A stretch of 64,000 nucleotides of DNA from Escallonia rubra. Lineage: Eukaryota; Streptophyta; Magnoliopsida; Escalloniales; Escalloniaceae. The notes under the pieces are model-generated. The model was not told the DNA's origin. It ran no database searches and saw only the letters and a program-made list of their open reading frames with translations. The translations under genes were made by a program, and so were the position numbers. Positions 1 to 12,703 of the stretch are shown here, one piece after another (within the stretch, counting starts at the first letter, position 1; each line of letters begins with the position of its first letter). The stretch spans positions 248,001 to 312,000 of the forward strand of contig JAVXUO010000408.1 in the NCBI GenBank assembly GCA_033065855.1. Reading direction: 5' to 3'.

Positions 1-43
1 TTCAGTTACTTAAGGTCACTAACCAAAGTTTGTCCCCTAACAG

Positions 44-1160
44 GAGATGGATCTCATTTATGATTTGAGAGGGCACATGGAGCAACTGCACCAAGAGATT
101 TCTGAACTACAAAAATCTGTTAATTGCTGTAGGAGCATGCAGGTGAAGTTGCAACGTTCCATTAAGCATGAGGTTGCAGCTGCTGTAAATTATTCAGGTG
201 AGATGGGAGTTAATGTTAGCTCTTCTCTAAACTGCAACATGGTTAAGATGCATTATTTCTTCCAACAAAAGAAAAACATTGAAGAGAGACCATGACACAT
301 ATGATATGATTGACCTAGTTACATCTCCTTATATGTTGGTCAAGTGTTTATCAACGGCTTAAAAATCTAAGACTCACACAATATGCTGAAATTATAACTC
401 GATGATGCTACCTGGAATTGGAATGTTGCATTTCAATTTTTATAGCTTTGCATAACATGAGACGGTAACAGTTCGCACATGGAAGATTGTTTATGCCACT
501 AAAAGGTTTGGCATCACCAAAAAGAAAATACTAGAACAGAAAAAGAAACTTACAATATCATGTCACAGAATTAGATGGTCTAGGATTATCCTGATCACTT
601 ACAATGTGGATCTTGACTTAATGGAACTTCATTGAAGCAAGTTTTATTTTCAAAGATTAGTGAAAAAAATGTACAGTCTTTACCAATGCAGTAAACTATG
701 CTCTTCGCTTCTCTCCTGCTCTCTACCCTCGGTTTCATGATTGTTCTAGAACCAACACCTATGAAAATGATTGGATCCATTCTGCTCTGCATATTTATGA
801 TGTTGTTTTCCTTTCCCTTTACCTTAAAGAAAAGAAACTTACACTTTGGTACATTGCAGCTCAAAGGGGAGGAAAGGAGTCATCTAGGAGGGGTACAAGG
901 AAAGGAAGGTGTTGTGTTTGCAGAGAAATGCAAGTAGATTCTCTTCTGTACAGGTACTTGCCTTTGAAGTTGAGCTTTCTTGACAAAAAAATTTCCTTTA
1001 GAAGTATGCCCCTCAGATATCTTTGGCCGTGTATTTCAGGTGCGGGCACATGTGCACCTGTTTCCAATGCGCCCATGCGTTGCAATGGAGCAGCGGAAAA
1101 TGTCCGATTTGTCAAGCCCCAATCCTCGATGTCGTCAGAGCATATTCTGAAGACAGGTGA
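44..1160 (+). CDS. RING-finger E3 ubiquitin ligase, C-terminal part (three last exons; 5' end outside window)
   Basis: Exons 44-197, 860-953 and 1040-1160 join in frame through GT/AG introns and give 122 residues ending at TGA 1158-1160. The first exon follows an AG acceptor at 42-43 and encodes a coiled-coil-like stretch (MDLIYDLRGHMEQLHQEI onward), close to the segment that precedes the RING in a plant family of large RING proteins. The last two exons encode a C3HC4 RING: CCVC, 11 residues, CGH, MCTC, FQC, 10 residues, CPIC, with all eight zinc ligands present, then a short tail ending in VVRAYSEDR. Such RINGs recruit E2 enzymes and ubiquitinate target proteins; the substrate cannot be told. 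The N-terminal part lies upstream of the window. The ATG at 47 is an internal methionine, not the start. Exon boundaries are inferred from splice sites and frame only. Confidence 0.88.
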
Positions 1161-1964
1161 ACGAGTTCTTGCTCCAGAGGACCGTCTTTAATTTACCTTT
1201 GATTTTACTGCAAGATGGTTGAAGGACGGACATTTTCTTTCTTCTCAATGTTACTTTGCTTCTTGGAATTGATTTTTAATTGATCGACGTGTGACACCAG
1301 GCCAGATTAACCGATGAATACTTGTTCTTCAGCAGCCTAACAGATTAGTTTTTGGTATATCGATAACAATTTTTGCCTTTCAGCTACTTTCTACCTGTGT
1401 TGCTTGGCAAAGTGAAAATCACAGCAGCTCTTTTCCATTTTTGAGTTTCATGTTCTCTTTTATTTCCTGTAATGACTTACCTGGTACTGGGCTTTCCCCA
1501 TTGCCATGCACAACTAACTTTGTAGCTAGATTTGTTCCCTCTCCCTCTCTCATAAAGTAGAAGATGGGAAGAGATTTAAGAGGAATACAGCAGCCACATG
1601 AATAAGCAGATATACATGCAGGAAGGATGTCATCAAGTTTTCTACTGGTCATCACATGTAGACATCAAAACGAGGAACCCCATATAGGGTCATAGGGATG
1701 AATACTCGTGTTACTGTTGATTTAGCTTACTATACATGTAAGACCCTTTTAAAGAGTATTAACAGCTAAAAATAAATCTTGACTACTTTTAACCTACTTT
1801 TCTACACCAGAAATGAAGTACATCCAATGTGTAACATAGATGACAAGCATATTTTCTCGGTTTCATCGGCCTATAACGTACTCTATACGAAAAAAATCAA
1901 GGAAAACCAAAATTCTTATACTAGTCCCACTAACATCCAATCGCCTCGAAATCAGTTGGGAACC
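1161..1964. other. 3' flank of the RING gene, no further gene seen
   Basis: This stretch should hold the 3' UTR of the RING-finger gene; AATAAA occurs near 1771, but which signal is used cannot be told. I see no recognisable coding sequence or repeat ends before the transposon that starts at 1968. Confidence 0.4.
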
Positions 1965-1967
1965 TTA

Positions 1968-3070
1968 GGCCCCGTTCGTTTAGAGTATTTGTTTTCCGTT
2001 TTCATTTTCTATTTTCGTTTTCATAATTTTTGTATTCAGATAGAAAATTCATTCTTGTACTTTTATTATTTTCACAAAAAAATTTAGTTACTTTTTTGTC
2101 GGATTTGCGTACTTATATTATTTTCATTTTCACTTTTGTATTGATATCCTATTATTTATAATATATATACCCTACGAGCCCCACACTCTCCCCGTCCCCC
2201 CACTCTCTGCCCCCGTCCCCCCACTCTTCCCCCACTCTCTGCCCTTTCCAACAATCTTCCCCATCTACCGCTGCCCAAAGATCTGCGACTTTCATGGCTT
2301 CCGATTAAACGCAGGGGCTTCAAGATGGGTTCCAGATGAACGCAAGACTTCAAGATGGACCACTGCCATGGCTTCCAGATGAACGCAAGACTTCAAGATG
2401 GACCACTGCCATGGCTTCCACCGCCCCAAGAGGTGGTGGTCTAAATGACGATAAACGAAGCGATTGGAGAAGATCTTTCTCTTCACCTACCGGATCTCTC
2501 TTTTTTTGTTTGAAATGGTGTTACGGTGGTTTGATTGGCCATCGTGGTTTGCGATTGGAGAAGAAATTGCAACGATGGTCGGTGGTTTATGGTGGCTGTG
2601 TGACGTAGTGGCGGTTTATGGTGGCTGTGTGCCATCGCTATGTCGTTAACCGTGCCCGATCTGGTGCAATGGTGGTTATGGTGGCTGTGAGGCGACGAAA
2701 TGGCCGGAGGAGATGAGGTTTGAGTGTTGAGTGATGGGCATGGTGGCTGTGATGTGATTCTTTGTGGTGGTTCCGTGACAGCTCTGGATAAATCTGGGTG
2801 GTGCCGTGGTGGTGCTAGGGGAGAGAGAGAGGGAGGGAGCAGGATCTGTTGTGTCAGATCGGGGGAAGAAATTTTTGGGTTTTTTCTGACATTGAGTTCA
2901 ATTTTTCGGAAAAAGGTGAAAACACCTCTGGGCTGTTTTCATGTTTTTGACACTGTTTGGATATTTGGATCCAAAACGAATACTGAAAATGATAAAAGTA
3001 CGCAAAAAAAGGCATCTTTTTTATCATCATTACAAAAAACGGAAAACAAATACTCTAAACGAACGGGGCC
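1968..3070. mobile_element. Non-autonomous PIF/Harbinger-like DNA transposon, TSD TTA
   Basis: The ends are long, essentially perfect terminal inverted repeats of about 34 bp. The left starts GGCCCCGTTCGTTTAGAGTA and the right end is its reverse complement. The element is flanked by TTA at 1965-1967 and 3071-3073. A 3-bp TTA/TAA duplication and GGCC-type ends are the mark of PIF/Harbinger elements. The 1103-bp body encodes no transposase I can recognise, so it would depend on another copy. It contains a C-rich tract near 2180-2240, a tandem duplication of 43 bp (2332-2374 and 2375-2417) and a GT-rich part repeating GGTGGCTGTG-like strings (2540-2760). The near-identical ends suggest a fairly recent insertion. 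The element at 11760-12700 has related ends. Confidence 0.85.
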
Positions 3071-3073
3071 TTA

Positions 3074-4780
3074 ACTTTCCGCTCAAAATTTCTTTCTTTC
3101 TTTGGCAACTGCTTATCGAGAGAATCCTCGAAAGAAATTGGGGTTCAAACCACAACCTTTTATTCGTACAAGAATAGGCTTGCATGACCATCACGGCCTT
3201 CAGTTGTTTGCATCATACACGTAATTATACAAATTTGAAACCATTTTAAAGATTTCTCAAAAGCATAGAAGCACTTTCAAGGTCCTGTCTTGAACTGGTT
3301 TTTCTATCATCACAATCTCCGTTGGCTATTGTGTTCTTGGAACCAGTTCATAGAGACGTCCGTCCTTACATCACACCCAAATCTTGCCAGAGATTTTGCT
3401 TCGGATAACTTGTCTAGACACTAACTTGATGCAACATTTATTGAACATTGTATCGACATAAGATAAGTCGTAAAAAGATGTTGCCATTATCCTGCTCATT
3501 TCTTCGTTCCATGTTATTTGCTTCATTGCACTGCTGAATTAGTACAAATCATGATTTCGAGTAGGCCATAATTTTGCAACCATAAGCATGATTGTAGGAG
3601 GGAGTTTATGGTTGCCATGAAAGGATCCAACATCAAATATGAATATGCTTAGATCCAATCCTCTTTCCACTGTTGTTGGTTGCAGTGATTGCTGTGCCTA
3701 CAATTTTCCCGAGTAAATGAAGACATCACTGTTTCTCGGGATTGCATCCGGCTTTAATTAAAGAATATGGGGTCATAGTATTTGGTTTAAAGATTGGGTG
3801 TGTTTTTGGAATTTGTGGCAGGCTATAGCAGCAAATGATACTAGTGGTCACTTTTCATTTAATTTATGATGACTGATACTGGTTCAAACACAGCATACCA
3901 GAGAATTACTTTGTTCCTCTGTGGCCAGATACACCAGATATATCGTGACCAAAAAACTTGTGTATCTGGAGTGAGTGAGTGAGTGAGTGGCTTTTAATCT
4001 AGGACTAGGATCTAGAAAATCAACCATTTCATGAATGGTGACGCATCAGGAGTGCTGCGTAGCCCCATATATGTTCCAAACCAAATTGTGTGGACCGCAG
4101 GGCATAGGAAGAAGAAAGGGTCAATGGTTTCATCACCACTAGTACTGGCAGAGAGAAAGGAAGGGCATCCTGGCCTTTTCGTTGGATGAGAATATTTTTG
4201 CTAGCTTTGGTTTCCGCAGTACTTGCCAAATAAACATTTGAATGTTGAGGGGAAGATTGAGTTTTCAGAGGGATTTCCATACCTTTGATGCTACTGTTCT
4301 TCCGGGAAACTTTGTTGGTTCCAGCAGAAGATGCTATCTATTTGGATCTGTAATGCCGTGTTATCAGCATTATGTGTATAGTGAAATAAAGGGAAGCAAA
4401 ACTATGCCGTCCACCTTGCAGCCCATAGGAAGATGTCAGACTAACTGAATTTGGGAAGAGGTATAGAGGAACATGGTTGCAGACAGAGCTCATTTCATAG
4501 AGAAAGCACAACATGAGATCTACAGAAGAGTGGTACTTGGGGAGGTCAAAGGGATTTAACGAAAAGAGTTAGCTTGGGCATAAGTACGTAGCATTCGATG
4601 GACAACAAGAGTGCTACTTCTTTTTTCTTCTAAACGTGTTTGAATAGTACATTTAAGGTAAGTGGGTGACAAAATCACTGGTCACATTTTAACATTTGAT
4701 AGCGCTCTTATATTTGTCGCTCGTGTGTAACCGGAGATAACTAGAGATGTTGATTTTGACATTCTCAAAGTAGTAGAGAT
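3074..4780. other. Intergenic DNA, no gene recognised
   Basis: Short open frames exist on both strands (for example 4029-4280 minus and 4242-4448 plus), but none resembles a known protein or is supported by splice structure. A GAGT tandem run lies at about 3970-3987, next to a 10-bp perfect stem (3925-3934 pairing with 3960-3969). Confidence 0.4.
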
Positions 4781-4837
4781 GTAAGGTTCGAATCTCCCTT
4801 TTGCCCATGAGAATAGACCGGTAGACTTTGTCTTTAT

Positions 4838-7540
4838 GGGTGAGACCATACGACCAACAAATGACTGCATAATTGTTATTAATTAAAATTACAATAATGG
4901 TAAAGCTTATTCGTAAACATCATACTTGAAAAGGATTTAAAGGTATATACTAAACATATCAGTGTATATAAAGGTATGCAAATAATATTTTGCATGTGAT
5001 TCCTATTTTTAAGTTTATTTAATTTTGCTTCTAAAACCCTAAATTTACTAATTTTTAGGATTTGAATTTGACTATAATGTTCTGAAAACTAATTCGCTAA
5101 TACGAAGATAAACAATCATGTATCTAGAAAATAAAATTAATATATGAGATTTAGAACAAAAATTTATTTAACAGTTAATTTAAGCTTATTATGATTGATT
5201 AATGTACATGTATTTACACATAACATAATCATTGAAAAAATTGTCTATATAATACATAAAATAAATAATCAAATTATAGGTTAATTTTTTGCTTTGATAA
5301 GGCATCACGATTAACAAAGTGGCTATATAAGCACATACGTACTAAAAAAAAAGGTGCAATTAAATCAAATTGTTCTTAATTACGGTATTTGAGAACATTT
5401 CAAACTTTTAAAATGTAAAAACATGAAATGCCATTAGATTATATTTTCAATGTGAAATAAAATTATAAACATTATAAGTGTCTCTAAAGGTCTCAAATAT
5501 TATCTTGAATAGGTCCTCATTTTTTTATAAGTAAATTTTCATATCAGTAAGCTTTATATATTTGAAAAACTAATTCTAAGCATTCTGAAACTTTAACTTA
5601 TTAATAAACTAATTAACTTATTACGACTTAATTTTAACTATTGTATCCTTAAAACCACTGTCTAATATGAACATAAAAATTCATAATGCTACAAAATGAA
5701 AATAAAATATTAGACTTAGAAGAGAGAAGAAAATGACGTTACAATTGAGATTGAAAAAATAAAAAATAATGTAACAATTGATTCATATTTATGGTACATA
5801 AAAAATTGATTTTTTTTTATTTGGGTGAGACAACGCAACCAACAAATGATTGTATAATTATTATTAACTAAAATCGCAATAGCAAAGCTTATTCTTAAAT
5901 CTGGTAGTTCAAAAGGATTTAAAGTTATATTATACTAAACTTGTCAATGTATCTAAATGTATGCAAATATTATTTTGAATGTGATCCATATTTTTAAGTT
6001 TATTTATTTTTGCTTTAAACTCTAAATATGCTAATTTTTTAGGATTTGATTTTGACTATTATGTTCTTAAAACTAACTCTCTCATAAGAAGATAAGAAAT
6101 TATGTATCTAGAAAATAAAAATAACATAAGATATTTAGAACAAAAAATTATGTCACTGTTAATTTAAATTTATTGTATTTTACTAAATGTATAGGTATTT
6201 ACACATAACATACTCATTGTAAAAGGTTATCTATATAAAATATAAAATCATTAATCAAATTAGAGGACATTTTTTTAGTTTGATAGGACCGCACGATCAA
6301 CAAAGTAGCTATATAAGCATAAATGAGATTTTGAAAAGAAATCACATATGTATTAGTCATTAGAAGAAAAAATGTGTAATTAAATCAAATTATTCTTAAT
6401 TACTATATTTGAGAATATTTAAATCCTTTAAGATGCAAAAATATGATATGTCATCATATTATGTTTTCAATGTGAAAGAAAATTATAAATATTATAAGTA
6501 TCTTTAAAAGTTTAAAATATTTTCTTGAATGGGGTCCTTATTTCTGATTTCCATATTAATAAGTTTTATATAATTAAAAAAACTAATTCTAAGCATTCTA
6601 AAACTCTAAGTAATTAATAAACTAAAATACTATGACATAACTTTAACTACTGCATCATTAAAATCACTCTTCATTATGAATACAAAAATTCATATATCTT
6701 AAAAAAATAACATTAAGAGAGAAAAAAATAATGTTACAATTGAGATTGCAACAATAAAAATAATGTAACACTTGATTCATATTTATTTTATTTTAGTATA
6801 TACTTACCGTAATGGATATAAGAATTTATCAAAATAATATATAGCTTTTAGTATCTTTAGTAAAATAAAAAAATTGATTGTATTTTTTGCGTGGGACCAC
6901 ACGACCAACAAATAACTACACAATTATTATTAATTGAACTTGGAGTAATGATAAATTTTATTCATAAATCAGATAGTTGAAAATGATTTAAAACTATATA
7001 CTAAACATGCTAGTGTCTCTAAAGGTATGTAAATATTATTGTTTTTAAGTTTCTTTAATTTTGCAAAAAACTATATGAGGGCTATATTAGGAAAGCTTAT
7101 ATAATGTGAAAATTAATTCTAAAACTCTACTGTGCTAATTTCTTCGGATTTAATTTTGACAATCATGTCCTTAAAACTAACTCCCTCAAACGAAAATAAA
7201 AAATCATGTATCTAGAAAACTAAAATAATATATGAGATTTAGTAGAAAAATTATGTTAAAATAAATTTAAGTTTATTATATTTAATACACACACACACAC
7301 ACACAAATAATCAGTGCAAAAAAATATCTACATAATGTATAAGATCAATAATCAATTTATAGCATAATTTTTTACTTTGATATGACCACACGATCAACAA
7401 GTGGCTATATCGCATATATGACATCAAAATCACATATGCATTAAAAATAACAAGGTACAATGAAATCAAATAAATCATTATTACTATATTTTGAGAACAT
7501 TTAAAACCTTTAAGATGCAAAAATATATCTGTTTAATTCT
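4838..7540. repeat. Tandem array of about 1-kb AT-rich units (three degenerate copies)
   Basis: Three copies of one AT-rich unit follow each other, starting at about 4838, 5823 and 6891; the third is shorter and fades near 7540. Each begins with a motif like GGGTGAGACCATACGACCAA, followed by ACAAATGA and an ATTGTTATTAATTAAAAT-like stretch. Later each unit carries the same TTTAGGATTTGA and ATGTATCTAGAAAATAAAA landmarks. A weaker version of the opening motif (for example ACGATCAACAAAG followed by GGCTATATAAGC) recurs near 5302, 6282 and 7380, so each unit may itself be two half-units of about 0.5 kb. There is no coding potential. Its origin is unknown: either a local tandem duplication or part of a decayed element. 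Comparison was by eye. Confidence 0.75.
7287..7304. repeat. (AC)n microsatellite
   Basis: A run of nine AC dinucleotides inside the third unit of the AT-rich array. Confidence 0.9.
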
Positions 7541-8669
7541 ACAAAACTAATGATTTACCAATTCGTTTTAAATAGGACCCTTACGATTAATAAAAAGACT
7601 TTTTCAGTTAAATTTTCATGAAATTAAGACTAATTGGTAAATTTCAGACAAGTTATAAGCATTAATTCTGATTATGATGGAATGATTACAACTATGAGTG
7701 ATGTCTATTGTGCGGATTCAATATCAAATTGTTGATTAATGCTCGTTTTATAATATTAGCCTAATATAATGATATTTGTTATCCTTTTCAAGCTCATTAT
7801 ATAATCTGACATATTTTGCTATATAAATGTTATATTATGTTGTGATAAAACAAGTGTAGTTTATGAGAAAATAGCATTAGATGCATTTAGTAGATATAGA
7901 AACTATAATTTGGAGACAAATAATGGTCATAAAAGACGTGGAAAGTAATTTCAATACTCCAAAATAAGGACACGTCATATTCATCAATTGAATATTTTCA
8001 TCACTAGCATTTTACAAGAATTAAAAATAAATGCATGAAAATATTGGATATTATGTGGTCATTCTGTTAAATTTATTTTTGTAAAAAGTAATAAATTATC
8101 TGAAAGTGATAAGGTGTATAAATTTGAAATGCAAATTTATTCCTTTTTAATTTCTACTTAATCGTTACAATTACAATTACCTCAGGAACATATATATGTA
8201 ATACCTTAAAGACCCTCTGCAATTAAAGAATTAAATTCGTATGTAAAATTTACAATTCAAAGGGGATACTTGATAACGTCACCACATTTTAATTACAACT
8301 ACAATGTATTCGCTATTTAGTTATATATGACACCAGCATGACTATTCTACTACTCTAAGTGTTAAGTCAATATTCATTTGAAATACTACATGACAACTTA
8401 AAATAAAAGTTTAAAGAAACAAGTATCTGTCACTATCTATTTTTCGTTTTTCAACTTACAATATAACAAAGTTACAGGTAAACACATATGTCTATGAAAT
8501 ATGTCATAATTATTGCGTACAGTCTAATAAAACAAACAATGTTATTTAATAATCGAAAGTTAGGAGTAATGCAAGTGAATTCATCTTTTCATATTTTACT
8601 TAAGTTAGTCGTGATTAATTTAGATACTAAGATTATTTTTTGTAACTAGATGTTCAATTCTTAACATAT
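7541..8669. other. AT-rich intergenic DNA
   Basis: Strongly AT-rich with stops in all frames. I see no gene, inverted-repeat ends or tandem structure here. Confidence 0.4.
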
Positions 8670-9935
8670 TCTGGTCGCACCCAAAGGCCCACTAGGGGTC
8701 CCATTTTGCGCGACACGTCGACACAGTCAACAGTCAATATTCAATGCTTCCAACCGGTCAAAACATGCACGTTCAAGTCACGTGCACTTTTCACTTTTTC
8801 TACGTTACTTCGTCACTAAAAAAATTATTTTTGCTCGACGCCTCATCACGCTTCGACCGTCCTATGTCGCACGTCACTTGTCGGCACGCCTTGGCACTTT
8901 CCCAAGGAGGTTGGCCTTGACCTTCCCCTTGGGGTCGGCCTCGGCCTTCCCTTCCGCCAGGTAGACGGCTCTTCCAGCATGCTACGTTGACGCTCTCCGA
9001 GTGCTCTGGCACAAGGACTTACCCCGTAAGGATAGGCTCGCTCTTTAAGACACTGTCTCTGCCAGGTAGCTCTAAGTGCTCCGGCACGAAGACTCTCATT
9101 CCGCCAGGTAAACGGCTCCTCTGGCATGCTACCTTGGCCCGCGAGATAGGCCACTCTTCCGAGACACTATCTCCGCCAGGGTGTCTGCGTGACTGGCCTA
9201 CGTGCTCCGACATTGGGGGCTTCATCAGCACCTCTCGGGACTATGACCCTCAGGTCACTCCGAGACGGGAGCAGGTCTCCGGAGGGTATTGCGCCTAGTC
9301 CGCCTGGCAGTTGGGCGTCGGGTCTTCCCCACCGCTGCCAGGCCTGTGGGACTCTACAAGGGCCTTGGATTGGTGGCTAGATCAAGGGGATTCTCTGGCC
9401 ACACCGACGCTGTGGGAGCCAGTCTTTCCAGATAGATAGAGCGACGCTGTGAGGAGCAGACCAGGTGAATATGCGATCTGACAGTCCATGGAGCACCGAC
9501 ACCTGTGGACCCCCGGTGACGTGTCACTCACGGGGGCGCCACATGTTGTGTGATGACATCATCATCTCAACCTCTATTAATAGGGGTCTTGAGAATTCAT
9601 TTGGGGACTGGAGATTTTCACATTTTCAGAACTCATTCTCACATTCACTTTCTCACTCTAGAATTCTAGAGAGAGAAACATACAGAACCTTAACTCTGGA
9701 CCTAAGCATTGGACTGTGACTGTCGTCGTGTATTCACCCTGAGCCATCAACCTCACAGCACTGCCACCCTCAGGCTCTGTCTGGGAAGCCCTTGGTCTCT
9801 GCCCTTGCTCCATCCTTGATGTGTCCCACATCAACATACTTGGCATCTGAGTCGGACTGCATTCCTTGTGACACCTCCACGTCGACTGCAAACCCACTTC
9901 CTTGGCATCACTACATAGGATATATATTTTTTATA
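8670..9935 (+). mobile_element. Probable solo or orphan LTR of a retrotransposon (Gypsy-like), approximate ends
   Basis: A GC-richer block stands out from AT-rich flanks. It carries several degenerate short repeats of the type CTCCGAGTGCTC.GGCAC.AAGGACT and CC.GCCAGGTA, then a TATA-like CTATTAATAGGGG at about 9573-9585 followed by a CT-rich leader, as expected of an LTR promoter. The block from about 8990 to 9345 is clearly homologous to 34980-35610, including the stretch reading GGGAGCAGGTCT and GGCAGTTGGGC. Presence as two dispersed copies with promoter features supports an LTR. No gag/pol, primer-binding site or exact TG...CA ends could be fixed, so the ends and the Gypsy assignment are inference. 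Confidence 0.55.
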
Positions 9936-9979
9936 TTGTTAGTGTCTTTTTTGTCTCAGGATATGTGGTACGCATTGAT

Positions 9980-10628
9980 TAAGGGTGAGCATCAAACCGT
10001 TTAAACCAATCTAAACCGCTCGAACCGATCAAATCAAATCAATCCAATCTGAACCGTCCAAAGAGCTTAACGGTTACGGTTTTACATTTCTCAAACCGAC
10101 ATTGGTTCGGTTCGGTTCACGGTTCATACTTTTTAAACCGATTCAAAACCAAACCGAACTGAACCGACTTATGATATGTTAATATGTTTTTAGTAACATT
10201 TGTTGATAATTTCACATATATGATACTAAGCAAACCCAAATAAATATATCTTGAAAGTTAAAAGAAAAGAAAATAATGAGAATACTTATAACACAAAAAT
10301 TACGTGACCAATATATATTATATATTTACTCATTCTTTTTCATACATCAATGAGCACTTACATATCGATGGTAACATTATATGCAATTTAGAAAAAAAGT
10401 ATAACTTCAATATTTAGTTATTGTTAGATCCAATAGTAGTTTGCAAAGAAACGATGTCTTTCAGTGAGTGCAAACCGTTTAAACCGACAAAATCGTACCG
10501 TTTAAATCGACTAAACCAAACCGTCCAAACCGTTGATATTTAATCTGGTTCTGTTTACAATATTCCAAACCGAGGGGCAACGGTTCGGTTTGCGGTTTGA
10601 CCCTCAAATCGAACCATATTCACCCCTA
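9980..10628. mobile_element. Non-autonomous hAT-type element, GGGTGAGCA ends, 8-bp TSD
   Basis: The left end TAAGGGTGAGCA (9980-9991) is matched by a right end ending TTCACCCCTA (to 10628). The flanks are GCATTGAT (9972-9979) and ACATTGAT (10629-10636), an 8-bp duplication with one mismatch, as for hAT transposons. The subterminal zones are full of AAACCG/CGGTTT repeats on both strands, the likely transposase-binding sites of the parent element. There is no coding capacity. The larger element at 44974-46682 is of the same family. Confidence 0.8.
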
Positions 10629-10636
10629 ACATTGAT

Positions 10637-11756
10637 ACACTTTTTAAAAATTTTATAATATACTGTATTTTATAAACCGACCCAAACTTGATTCAGTTTA
10701 CTGGGTTAATTTTAATTAATATGAGGTAACACAGTACAACATTTCCGTGCGTAGGGCACAAGATCAAAACTAATTTTATTCATCGAATCAGTTCTAACAA
10801 TTGACTGAGAGAGCAAAGGGAGTAGCACGAAGTTTCATCAATAAACCTCAGGCTTTTCCACCCAGCTGAACGGTACTGACATTAATGAATGGTCTACTGT
10901 AGTAGCTTCTTTTGCCAACAGTTGCTACCATTCCAACTATATCTGTACAAGGACCATGACGAAGAATCCAGGCCCCTTCACGGTTAAGCCACTGACCTTA
11001 TCCTCAATCCAGAGAGCCATAATAATGATGAGGTGCTGTGATGGTACATGACCGTCAACGTACGTCCCATCTATACAGGTATTTGCCTCATTCTCCTTCA
11101 CCCACCAGCAACTCCTTCCTTGCACTCTCTTTCTATTCTTTCTTTTCGTCACTTCTGTTTTCATGTTTTCGAGAAATTTTTGGAAGTATTTATAGTTATA
11201 TCGTCAGGTCATGCATCCGAAAACTGGAAACAAACATGCCAGCACCAATGTCCACCTTGTAGGGGCACATGGTCCTGTGTTAAGGACTCCCAAATCCCTA
11301 TCCGTTTAATTGCAGCTAACAGTTGCTTATGGGCCAACTCTATATTGATTGCATTCTTCACATTTTCGCAAAAGAATTGCAGTTGCGTTTGCGCTGGAGA
11401 AATCAAGTTTCTAGAGCTGGTTCATGGGGATTACAGGTTAAGGCTATTGACAAACTTAACAATTGTCCCTACGAAAGAAACCTCTTTTTCTTTTTTTTCT
11501 TTACCGTACATTCACCGAAAAGAGACTATCTAGTGAACACTTGGTGAATAACACAAGGATTATATGGCAGAATTTGAAGCAGCATACTTGATTGGTTTCC
11601 ACATGCCTGGCTATATACTTAATCGATTAAGCTCTTGCGTACTCCAACTCAACATTAGAAGAAGTCCATTATCACGTCATATGTGATAATATATACTGAG
11701 GAAGAAATTGGGGTACTGATAATTAATGTTTTGAAACCTTACTTGGCACAGGAATA
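10637..11756. other. Intergenic DNA, no gene recognised
   Basis: Open frames up to 161 codons occur (11048-11533, plus) but have no recognisable domain, biased composition or splice support. I regard them as chance. Confidence 0.35.
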
Positions 11757-11759
11757 TAA

Positions 11760-11978
11760 GGCCCTCTACGTTTAGAGTATTTGTTTTTTGTTTTTGTAAT
11801 GATTATAAAAATGATATTTTTTTCCGTGTACTTTTACCATTTTCTATATTAAAGTTTCACCTTTTCTCAACCGTTTATAACTCGTGTCAGCGAAAACCCT
11901 GAAGACAGGGCCATAGTTTCCACTGTTCACTCTTTTCCCTCACAACCTCTATGACCCCTACATGCATAGTCATGTCAG

Positions 11979-12017
<39 letters not shown>

Positions 12018-12700
12018 TCATTTCTTATCTCCTTATTTCCAATGAGCAAATCCCCGACTACATCTCACTCCATTTCTCAAGCTGCTGAAAGTAATAGAGA
12101 AGTTGCGGTCGAGTCATTTGTTTCCCTTAGTTGCCGAAGACCCACAGAGAAGACAGAGACACCGCCGGTACTATACATGTCGTCTCCCTAACAAGCACCC
12201 AACGGTTTGTCGCCGTGGGGAGAGTGACGGTTTGGGCGAGAGAAGAGGCGAAGGTCGAGTCACTGTGAGTGGCGGAGAGATTGAGAGAGAAGAAGAGAAA
12301 AGTAATGGTAGGGAAAGGGGGAGGGGAAGTCTGAGACAAGGTGAATAATGGGGTGAGCCCGACGTGATGGTTATACCGTTGACTTTCTTGGAAGATGTAA
12401 AAGGTTGGTATGGAGGGGTCGTTGGAAAGATAAATAGAGGGTATAAAAATAATTTGTTAAGTTAAGAGTAAAGTTAAAATTGAAAAATATGGGTACAAAT
12501 AGTGTAGAAAATACTAAACATATAAGAATGGATCCAAAAAAGTTGGTGAAAATGGAAATTAAAAAGGTAAACGTACAGAAAAAATTAGATACGGAAAAAA
12601 TTAAAAGTACACAATACAATTTTAGAACTGAATACTAAAATCTGGAAAATAAAAAACAGAATGCAAAACACGAAAATAAATTGCGTAAACGTATAGCCCC
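11760..12700. mobile_element. Non-autonomous PIF/Harbinger-like element, TSD TAA
   Basis: The left end GGCCCTCTACGTTTAGAGTA and the right end (reverse complement GGGGCTATACGTTTACGCAA) are similar but clearly diverged. TAA flanks both sides (11757-11759 and 12701-12703). The left end shares the CGTTTAGAGTATTTGTTTT core with the element at 1968-3070, so both belong to one family. The more diverged ends mean this copy is older. The 941-bp body holds a CT microsatellite and no recognisable transposase. Confidence 0.75.
11981..12014. repeat. (CT)n microsatellite
   Basis: Seventeen CT dinucleotides in a row, inside the PIF/Harbinger-like element. Confidence 0.95.
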
Positions 12701-12703
12701 TAA

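Noticed and set aside
3925-3969. 10-bp stem with a 25-nt loop, considered as a microRNA precursor
   Set aside because: Stem too short for a plant microRNA hairpin.
11048-11533. 161-codon plus-strand open frame
   Set aside because: No recognisable domain, overlapping frames of similar length, and no splice or promoter support; likely chance.
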